64,000 nt of DNA from Punica granatum (Eukaryota > Streptophyta > Magnoliopsida > Myrtales > Lythraceae). Every line of letters begins with the position of its first letter. Positions within the stretch are counted from its first letter, which is position 1. Below the pieces are notes generated by a model that worked only from the letters and a program-made list of their open reading frames with translations, ran no database searches and was not told where the DNA came from. The position numbers were made by a program, and so were the translations under genes. Shown piece by piece: positions 34,785-44,600 of the stretch. Where the stretch lies: the NCBI RefSeq assembly GCF_007655135.1, contig NC_045134.1:7646982-7710981 (forward strand), in the 5' to 3' direction.

Positions 34785-35632
34785 CCACGCAACGTGCGGG
34801 TTCTTATCTTGTTTTCATTTATTTAGTACTCTAGCCTAGTCATTTAGTACATTGAAGGTACATCTAATACTAGCATGACAGGGTATCATGTGACATCATT
34901 TAGTATTTTGGTTCAATTGTTTAGCACTTTCTATCAAAATTTTCAATACTTTAGTTCAAGTGCTTAGTACTGAATTAAAATACTAAACACTTCAACTAAA
35001 ATGCCAAATATTTGAAAAAAGTAATAAACACTTGGACCATAATATTAAATATTCGAGAAAAGTACTTAACACTTGTATTAAAATACTAAATATTTTTAAA
35101 AAATACGAAATACTTGGACTAAGATACTAAAAATTTTAAAAAATACTAAGCACTTAATTAAATACTAAATATTTAAAAAAAGTATTAAATACTTACATTA
35201 AAATAGTAAACATTTGAAAAAAATACTAAACACTTGAACCAAAATATTATACGGTGTCACATGCACCCTGTTATGCTAGAATTTCCCAGCCTCATACTAA
35301 TATTTAAAACCAATTAAAAAAATATTGATATTCGAAACTGAAAATACAAGCGCCAATTTAATTTCACTACATCGTTGGTGCTTAATGTACTAAGATTTTT
35401 CAAATATTTTAATATTTTAGTTTAGGCATTTAGTATTGTAAACGTACATCGAAAGTCAACATAATTTTAGTACTTAATTGTAAAAGTACATCAAAATTCG
35501 TTTAGTATTGTAAATTTCAAATATTTAGTACTTCAGTGCAAATAGTTAGTATTTTGTAAAAACAAACAAATACGAGCCTTCATAACTAATTTTAGTGATT
35601 CATTCATACTTGAAGTACTAAAGTTGATCTAA
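34785..35632. repeat. Helitron-like end and AGTACTAAA-type array (unit 2)
   Basis: Paralogue of 26115-26995. The stem-loop CACGC-AAC-GTGCG at about 34788-34800 is followed by TATCTTGTT, then the degenerate CTAAACACTTGAACTAAAATA-type array. No genes. Confidence 0.65.
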
Positions 35633-36052
35633 TTTATTTGATTATCTTTTTTTTTGGATTAACTGAACAAAGAACAACAACCCACTGGCTTTTTGTGCTG
35701 ACAAGTGAACTATCCAAAATCGCAGGCTGCATGGAGAGTGCATTGTTGCCATTGATCTTTCACCGGAGACAAAGGAAATCTGGTAGAGCGATTTTCTCTG
35801 TAAATCTAATCCTAATCAGCACAATATTTGTCTCTCTAACAGTTCTCATGAATCTCTTCCTCTGTTTGGCATCTACAGATAATCAAGCACTAAAACAACA
35901 TTAAGTAAAGGCAGAACATTTTCCAGAGAAGAAATGAACAAATAAAAGACGTACATCTGAACTACTCTCGAGGCCAAATGTTGCGGCGTGAGGGTTGATG
36001 TAGCAGAGAACGACTTCGTACCGGAGCGGGAGAAGCTGCCATGGTAGAAATC

Positions 36053-36101
<49 letters not shown>

Positions 36102-36102
36102 C
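36053..36102. repeat. GA microsatellite
   Basis: A run of AGAGAG lies where unit 1 has only a short AGAAAGAGAGAG, so the tract expanded in unit 2 or contracted in unit 1. Read on the minus strand it gives the Leu/Ser-repeat frame ahead of the MAASPAP start. Confidence 0.9.
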
Positions 36103-37127
36103 AGAGGACGAAGAAGCAGTCGAGCCTCCAGACGTTCGATAGGGGGGTCGCAGGGCGTCGCCCTTGGCCACCACACCCCTTCGGAGGTTCGCAGATGAGC
36201 TGCGGTGGCCGCCCTCACCCCCCTTCTTCCTCCAGCAAGAAATCCTTGGGGGGGAATCCAAAAGGGACACGGGCTGCCTTTTCAGCCGGTCTCCTCCCTC
36301 AGCCATTGGATCTGTCACAGGGAGATCCAACGGTTGGAAGGCTTGTGTCAGCATCATAAGAGATCATGTTAGAAATTTCCGTTACGTAAGTCAAAGGTAG
36401 AAGCCAAGCCCCAATAAACATAGAGTTTTGAATATAACGTTATATAATATTCTTATTATGCATAATAATTGCAAAATTTTCACGGGTCATATAAGCGATC
36501 GGATTTATTTCCAATCCAAAAACTCGAGATGACAGATTGTGATACCCAATTTCTTATAAAGGGACGACAATTTCCATACTCGGGCCAACATGGGTGTACT
36601 TTGGTTAGCCATCAACAAAGAGTCATTAGATTTTGTGTGCTGTACGCTAGGGGTGGCCCAAGAGCGCTGGGGGCCTAAAGCGAAAAATTAATGAGGCCTT
36701 TAATTTATATTTAATAAAATTAATGTAAAATTTTTCTTTTAGAATTTACTTTTAAATTTTGAGATGCAAATTAATAATTAAACTTTTATAATAAAATTTT
36801 TCTAATACTTTATTTCAATCATTTTAAACAAATTTTAATTTCTTTACTGCCTACATCAGGATAAGAGTAAAAAGTTTCTAAAAAAAATGAAAAAAAATTT
36901 AAAACTTAAAAAGAGAAGTAAAGAGAGATTGTCGGGTTATTTGATAAAAAAAGATGATGACTAGGAGAACAAAATCAATTTAATTGAACATTGTAAAAGA
37001 TGAACAAATTTGACCAAAATAAAGAGGTACGAGAATAATTTATCCAATTGAATCTATGAATGGTTTATAATAATTAGGATTTTATAATAATTACGGATTG
37101 GGAAAGATGAGTAATAAATTGGGAAGA

Positions 37128-37475
37128 TCGATAGAGAGAAAATATAGAAATTATGTGAAATAGTAAGCTAATTTATACAAATGAGGAAAAGTGAGACTTA
37201 TTAGGAATTGTTTTGACTAGTAAGTTTATTATAAACTAAGTTAAATAATTATGAGGGGCCGTAATGTATATGGGTAAGTACTCTATCTAATATATAGCGT
37301 CGATAGAGAGAAAAGATAGAAATTACGTGAAATAGTAAGCTCATTTACACAAATGAGGAAAAGTGAGCCTTATTAGAAATTGTTTTGACAGGTAAGTTTA
37401 TTATAAACTAAGTTAGTTAAATTACTATGAGGGGTCGTAATGTACATGGGTAAGTACTCTATCTAATATATAGCG
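37128..37475. repeat. Direct tandem duplication of about 172 bp
   Basis: Copy one is 37128-37299 and copy two 37300-37475. Both start TCGATAGAGAGAAAA and end ACTCTATCTAATATATAGCG. They differ by a few substitutions and one 4-bp insertion (AGTTAAATAA against AGTTAGTTAA). Confidence 0.9.
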
Positions 37476-37535
37476 AATAAGATTTTCCTCAATTGTGGAA
37501 AAATTCTAAAATGGGGCCTAAATTATAAGGTCTAA

Positions 37536-37767
37536 GGTTGCGTTTAGTTTCATAGTAGGATTTTAAAATCAGATTTTGATTTTGATTTTGAGTGGAATAA
37601 ATGGGGTCCACCCATTGACTTTGTATGAATTATGTTGTTTTGTTGTGAAAAAAAGTGGTATAAATGAGACCTACTCTTTGACTTTGTATGAGTTATTTTG
37701 TTTTGTAGTGGATAGAGTTAAGTTAGAATTGTGATTTTAAAATAAAATTGCGAAACCAAACAGACCC
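37536..37767. mobile_element. Tourist-like MITE, 232 bp
   Basis: The termini GGTTGCGTTTAGTTTCA and, inverted, GGGTCTGTTTGGTTTCGC are flanked by TAA on both sides (37533-37535 and 37768-37770). It contains two diverged copies of a CCTACTCTTTGACTTTGTAT-type segment. Confidence 0.7.
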
Positions 37768-38449
37768 TAAAATTGGGGCCCAAATCACGGATTTGCTCGC
37801 CTTACTATTGGGTTGGCCCTGCTGTGTGAACACACTGGTCCGCGTGAGCACACATGTACGCAAATGAATAACCTTTTCTAATACCATATAAAATTTTCAT
37901 TGGGTCTATAAATGGTTGGTCCTATCTTCAATACAAAATTTAAAGTTGACAGGTTGTGATAACCAATTTCCTATAGACCCATTGGATTCTTGTTACTTTT
38001 TTTTCATGTTAGATTCTAAACTCTCAACATTAACTTTATTTGTGGTAAAATTGAAGATCAACATACATTCCTACTAATATCTTATGAGATAAACCAAACA
38101 TTTTCTTTTTATAATTTCTAAACGTTGGTTTTGCTTAATTCTCCATATTTCTGAGCTACAAAAGCTGAAAAATTAATCGATCTATTTAAAATGGTATGAA
38201 AATGATAATATATTAGTTCAATCTTTAAAGAGGTAGACACGAATTTCTACTAATTTTACTAAATAAACTCGCATTTCTACACGAGTCTATTAAATTTAAA
38301 TTCTACGGTGAGTTACTTGCCAGAGAAAGTAAAATCGTAAAATTTTAAGAGTCTTCAATTTAAGAGTCTTCATCGAAAAACTACTTTCAATTTGTGGAGT
38401 CTTTATTGGCTTAGAGCATGTAAATAAGTGCTCGTAATTGCAATCATCA

Positions 38450-39880
38450 GTTAATCAATTGTAATATATAAAAGCTAAAGTGCGAGACGTGGAAACTCCA
38501 TATACTAACCCTCAGCTCGTGATGAAGTGCGGTGCGTGACGTAAAAGCTCTATTTATTAACCCTCAGCTAGTGATTGAGTGTCTTTTTTATTACTTAGAT
38601 AATTATTTGATTTTTTTTTGAATATTTCAATTTTGATATGATTATAATAATTAATAATATATTCAAAACCACGAAGAAATATTAAACCTTTTTTTTTTTT
38701 ATAAAATTAGATTTTTTTTATTTTCAATATATATTAAAAGTTTTTATAAATATTACATGACGTCGAGAAATTAATAATTTCCCTCTCTCTCCACATATAT
38801 ATATATATATATATATCAAGCAATTATGTTTCTATTAATTTTTCGGATCGTCCGCATAACGCGCAGTACTGTATTATCAAAGGTAGTGGTGCAGTAATTC
38901 CAAGCTTACTCTCATGTGGTATTGGTAACCCCAAGGTCTCGACTTTGAATTCTCTCTACGCATTTGTATCATAACATTTGCTAGAAGTGTGCTCTTGTCT
39001 TTGGGTTCGTGGGGACACCTACTTCTGTCAATGAATTCTTAGCTGAGCAAAACATAAGTACCGAACTAAACTGGAGATTATTCTCCTGAATATTTCTTGC
39101 GCTGAGATACTGGCAGGCAGTGGTTCTGTGACTCTATATGTTTCGGGTCTTAGCCAAATACTGGTCGAGTGACTCGAGCTGGTGGGCAGATTCTACTAAC
39201 GAAAGATTATATTGTTTCCCACGTAAGGAAAGATGGATCAGCGATGGATGTGGTCGAGGAGGGCAAACACGAATAACTGAAGCCTCTTCATCAAGCAAGG
39301 GAAAATTCGAGGTCTGTCAATCGAAAGGTTTGGACAAACCATCTTGATCGGAAATGGTCAGTCAGGGCGGTGATGTTTGAAGGGTCAAGTGAGAGTGGAT
39401 AGGCAGCAGCAAACAGAGATTTCATCCTTCAAGAAATTCGTGCGCTTGAGCATCGACCATCTCCAGGAATTTGACGTGCCGCCTTCAAGAAGAGAAATAT
39501 TTGGCTTTCGTATCGCTACAACCGTTACATGGATTTCAAGACGTCCCTCTTATCATATCGTTATGAAGTGTTATAGTTTTTTTCCCTCTTTTTCGCTCGA
39601 TGTAAACCTGCGCACAATTAATTTACCATCATCGTTGTTTCCTCCAAGTAGGAATTCCCAGTCTCGTGCTTCATCAACATACGTCTCCAAGAATCGATGC
39701 CAAATATATATTTTTGAGCTTCATAAAGCCACAGTTAGACCTATTTCGAGGCATCTCTCTTCACTTACAACTCGGTAATGCTATAGTTCTACTATTTCAT
39801 CGCCCGTCTATGCATGCAAGCTCAATTACAAATCACCTACAAATATTGTGACATGTTATATATTGTAAAAATTCAATAGT
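38450..39880. repeat. Unit 2 paralogue of the Helitron end and SINE-like region
   Basis: Collinear with 27755-29090. It contains a decayed Helitron-like end near 38846-38870 and the SINE-like head at 38881. A TA microsatellite at 38797-38816 is longer here than in unit 1. Short plus-strand frames at 39138-39347 and 39377-39778 also occur in unit 1 but are broken differently there, so I do not call genes. Confidence 0.6.
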
Positions 39881-39891
39881 GACGCAGATAA

Positions 39892-41675
39892 TGCGGTAGA
39901 AGAGGCGGTAAGTCGGTACCTGAAGAAAAATAGGTTCTGACTACCCAATGTTAAGGGAAACGACCTCCGAAGCAAAACTCACCGCTTTGCTGTGATTTTT
40001 CGATTTTTAAGGCAAATTCCATCGTTTAGAACCTCAAATAGATAATTTTATGTTATTTATGGTTTTTTTTTTGTAATTTTAGGAAAGTTTATGTTTTTCG
40101 TGCAATTTAAGTGTTTTTAAGACCTATTTAAGTTTTGTACAACCCTAGGATTGGAGACAGTTAATTTTATATTTATCAATAAAGTTGTGGAGCTACCGTG
40201 CTCTTTCTTCCAATCTCGGATTTGTTTCGAGTGTAATGCCTATTCCTGGTATTCGTAGAATCAACAGGTGATAGAAGGTTGTTGTTTGGTATTCGTGCGC
40301 GAATCAACAGATCGCAATTAGTTTCACTGCGTCAGTTGGTATCAGAGCCTACGATTTGATCTTGATCGTGAATCAAAGAATAGATCGTATAATGGAGCAG
40401 CTAACCCAGCAGGTGGCTACACTTATGAAGAACCGGAATCGGAGAAACCCTAATCCGAATTCTGACCCTTATCGAGAGGAAACTGAAGAGGAGTCGGAAG
40501 GAGGGAACTATTTTGCTGATATTCCACGAATACAGCAAAGGGGCGCTATCGAGCATGACAGGAGGTGACCATTTGAGGAAGACATGAGGCGTTGGGAGTC
40601 TGGGATGCGGACTGAAATTCCAGAATTTCATGGCAGCCTCAAACCTGAGGAGTTTCATGATTGGCTGGCTACGGTTGAGGAGATCTTGGAATTTAAAGTA
40701 CTTGAAGACAAACGTGTACCTTTGGTGGTAATTAGATTGCGAGACAGAGCCACGACATGATGGCAGTAGCTCAAATTAACCAGGAGCAAATTGGGCAACC
40801 CAAAAGTTGTGACGTGGGAGAAGATGAATAAACACTTGCAAGCCAGTTTTCTGCCATATAATTTTCAAAGATTGATGTATCAGCGACTGCAGAATTTACG
40901 GCAAGTAACTCGAACGGTGGATGAATATACCACCGAGTTTTTCCAATTTATAGTCTGGAATGAGGTACATGAGACTGAAGATCAATTAATGGCGAGGTAT
41001 ATCGGAGGATTGCGGGTGCAGATTCATGATATTGTCAATATGTTTGATCCACCCAGTGTCTCGGCAACACATCAAAGGGCTCTACAAGTTGAAAAACAGT
41101 CCCGACGCAACAACGATTTCAAGAATTCCTCTAGTGTAGGAAGTAGTAGTGGTACGAGTCGTCCTGGTGGTAGCTGTGGTGGTAGTAGAGGAGTGAACCG
41201 TCCTTGAGGAGGAGCCAACAGAAATACTGCCAACACAAACCAACCGAATAGACCAACAGGTAGTGGGATGAAGTGTTTTGGATGTGGCGAGGTTGGTCAC
41301 AGGCAGTTCGAATGTCGGAAGATCGCTGAAAAAAAGACATTCTTCGTTGACACGGAAGAGGGCGAAGATGAGGATGTGGAGGAAGCCGAATATCATGAAT
41401 TTGATAGTAAGGAGGTCGTCGACGAGGAAGTCGTGACTGGAGATACAGGAACTCCATTGGTTGTTAGGCATTCATGCTTGACGACTAAGGTTGCAGATGA
41501 CAATTGGCTGAGGCATAATATTTTTCAGTCTACGTACACTGTTCTCGGTAAGGTGTGTCGTTTTGTTATCGACGCTGGCAGCTGTGAGTTTTACTCCAGA
41601 TACCGTTTTCCTTCACATTGGGTAGTCAGAACCTATTTTTCTCCAGGTACCGACTTGCCGCCTCTTCTATCGCAT
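39892..41675 (+). mobile_element. Inverted-repeat-bounded insertion carrying a Ty3/gypsy 5' fragment
   Basis: The left end (about 39892-39985, containing GTAGAAGAGGCGGTAAGTCG and TTCTGACTACCCAATG) is repeated inverted at about 41585-41675, roughly 90% identical over 90 bases. Between them lies the 5' part of a gypsy retrotransposon: an LTR-like tail, a primer-binding site TTGGTATCAGAGCC at 40336-40349, and gag. Unit 1 has the empty site near 29090 (AATTCAATAGAAACACAGAC). Sequence resembling it appears on both sides here (CAATAGTGACGCAGATA and CAAATAGAAACATAGAC), so a target duplication of about 17 bp, unusually long, is suggested. Gag ends abruptly at the right repeat. Confidence 0.75.
40391..41588 (+). 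pseudogene. Ty3/gypsy gag fragment, interrupted
   Basis: The frame starts MEQLTQQVATLMKN at 40391. A stop at 40566-40568, further stops near 40760 and a frame change interrupt it. The retrotransposon gag domain follows (40791-41207, with LRQVTRTVDEYTTEFFQF and EDQLMARYIGGLR). After another stop (TGA near 41205), a zinc knuckle C-x2-C-x3-GH-x4-C lies at about 41271-41312 (CFGCGEVGHRQFEC). The last recognisable part is the start of the aspartic protease (FVIDAGSC near 41563), where the element is cut off by the inverted repeat. It cannot encode a working polyprotein. Confidence 0.85.
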
Positions 41676-41689
41676 CAAATAGAAACATA

Positions 41690-44600
41690 GACAATCAACA
41701 TAGTCCTATATTATACTTAGAGCACTTATGGTAAATACGTTTATGTTTCAATCGCGCACTGTTTGACGGTTTTGTAATCCCACAAGTGTAAGGGCTGTGA
41801 CAACTAATATAATAGTGAGTAGAGTATCGTTCCCACGATGATTTGACCTAACACTCTACTAGCGATCGAAATTCACAACTTAATCGAAGTCGAGTAAATC
41901 AAAGATGAATTGATTAAAATAAAATAAAATAAAACAAATCCAGAACAATCAACGATCAATTGATGGAGACGGCCTAAAATTAGAATTTCCCCGAGCACAT
42001 AGATAACTCGAGCTATTTTATCTATCTATAATTTGTTTAAGATTCAATTTACTAACTTAGGTTCTTAACTATCCTTAAGGTTCTTTCGAATCATTCAAGA
42101 AAATACTTAAACTAACCGATCCCCTATATTTCTATGGTTTCCGAATTAATGTAAGTTCATTAAGTACCAACAACTCGGCTACATAAGGTGAATAGGTATT
42201 GTGCGCACCCGAATTTCATCTTGTCGTGGCACGCATACGCGAGCCTAAATGCAACGCGGTTTTGGAGTGTCCACCTTCCCGGGGACGCGCGACGGACGCA
42301 CGTGAGAAAGAGTCGCCACTACCTGTTTACGACCCGAAGGTCGATGGCCGGTGAGTTGCCCGGGTCTTGGGGTATAGGATACACCTAATATGCTAAGGCA
42401 ATGGTCTGTACGGAACCTGAAATTCCGAATTCGGGAGTTCTATTACATGTGGGCCTATATCCCACACGCCCTTTCGGTACTCTAACTTGTTAGGCTTGCC
42501 ATTTTATTTATTTACCGCATGATTTAGGGTTGCATTTGACTTGCCCATTTTGACACCGTAAATTCGAAGAAATACTCGAACCGTCCACTCTCCGACCGGG
42601 ATTATTACATGAATAAATATACAACATAAACCCTTACATTGTTCTCTCAAATAAATAAAAGACAAATTACAATGACTGAATCCTGGTCGGTTCGCGTTCG
42701 GTCATTATTTCACTCATGTTCACCGTATGGTTTTGGAAAAGATCGAAAATTAAATTAAATGCGCGCTCGGTGTATGGGGGCATTGGCCACCGTGATCGAC
42801 GGTTTGGGGCGTTGGACCCTATGTGAATCGTGTCCTAAAGGATCGGGCTCGGTCCGCATAACAAACAAGTGCAAAAATGTAACAAGCAGGCTCAAATAAA
42901 CAAACAATAGGGTTTTTATTATCGCCGAATTTACGTGAATTAACTGATTATTAACCGGGGTATCTTGGCATACAAATCCTACCTTAAAACAAACAAAAGG
43001 AGTGATAGATAGGGCATGTAGCATTCAACATTATTTTAACGGACCAAACAGACATGATGTCTGTAGTCAAGTTCTGAATGTGTGGGTATTTTCACCTAAA
43101 ACCCGAAATCTAACCCTCTGCTTGACTATTTGCCTATGTTTGATTAAACCGAGTTTGTGATTAATTTATTTTCCCATGTTTTGACCAATTCTATGCACAA
43201 ACCTACGTTAGGATTACGGCAAGACAAGAACCGGTAGCCATCCCCTTGAATCGGTAAATATGTGTGTGTTCATGAAAATCAAGATTACGTTGCACGTATC
43301 TCGGTGCTTTTGAATTTGTGAATTTAAAAAGGGCATGGCTAACAGTTCTTGAACTGTCGACGTGATTACAGATTGTTAATCAGTTCGTACAATTCATTTA
43401 AATGAGTCAAGTGATTTAATTTAGCCAAATTTAACGTCCCGATTATCCAGTATGTAGAATTTTAGATTAATTAGAAATTTGCCGAATGTTTTAGTCTACG
43501 GATTTCGAGTCGTCAGAATAGCCATTAGTTGACCGCCCGATAAACTCTAATTTCCGACCGTCTTGAAATTTAAAATTTTGATCTCAGGCCAATTTTGCAT
43601 GATTAAACCGATTCATGTGAGGTTTCGATTAAAACGAGAAAATAAAGCGTTTAAAACACGAATCAAGAGCACATTATCACGTCAAGTACGATAGACATAC
43701 ATATTTTTACACAATCGATGCCGCCATGATCACGATAAACATACAAACATACACAAACATAATATTAATGGAATCGATAAAACGACACCGACTCATGGAA
43801 ACGGGAAAACATAAAAGAATACACATTGTCATGTTATATACATATGATTACCGAAACAAAATTATTTGAGCGGGACACACACGTCGGGAATCCAAGTAGG
43901 AAAGGATTGGATATCTTTAGAAAATATCCATGGACTGAATTGAATAATTTTAAAAGAATAAGGACTGATTTGAAAATTCGGGTAGAGTTCAGGGGACTGA
44001 TTTGAAAATTCTGAAAAAATTCAGGATTGTGTAAAAATTATTGAAATGTCCCAGGACTTTTTTGAAATAACTTTGGAAGTTCGGGCTGATCTGAAAAGTG
44101 AAAAATGCCCTAGGGACTGAACTGAAACAACATGAAAAATTCCCGGAATAGGTTTAGAAATTCTGAAAAATTCAGGGACCGATTGAAAAATGGCAAAAAT
44201 GGCTGGGACTTGAATGGAAATAATTTTAAAATTCGGGGAAGATCTGAAAAGGGCGGAAAATAGCCTCGGGACCAAATTGAAACAATTTGAAAAGTTCCTT
44301 GGGATTATTAAAAAATTATGGAAAAATTCTAGGACTGATTAGGAAATATTGAAGTGACCGGGAATTGACTGAAACGCGTCGAAAGTTAAGGGGCTAATTT
44401 TTTTAAAAAATGAAAAGTGTTCTCAGGACTGAAATGAGATAAAATAGAAAGTTCATTAGATCGAGTTCGGGACAAATCCGATCATCCACGCAATCCAATA
44501 ACGCTCATTTCACATCATATCCATCCAAGAAAACATTAATATTCAGAAATGGATGCCACTAAGTTGACAATTTACCTTGTTTGAAAAGAACGGAGGCGGT

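Larger units (their letters stand above)
36649..37823. mobile_element. hAT-like element with nested MITE and internal tandem duplication
   Basis: The left end reads TAGGGGTGGCCCAA and the right end, inverted, CAGGGCCAACCCAA, close to common plant hAT termini. Flanking octamers CTGTACGC and CTGTGTGA match at five positions, so the 8-bp target duplication is only tentative. No transposase. It lies within DNA found only in unit 2. It contains a 172-bp tandem duplication (37128-37475) and a Tourist-like MITE (37536-37767). Confidence 0.6.
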
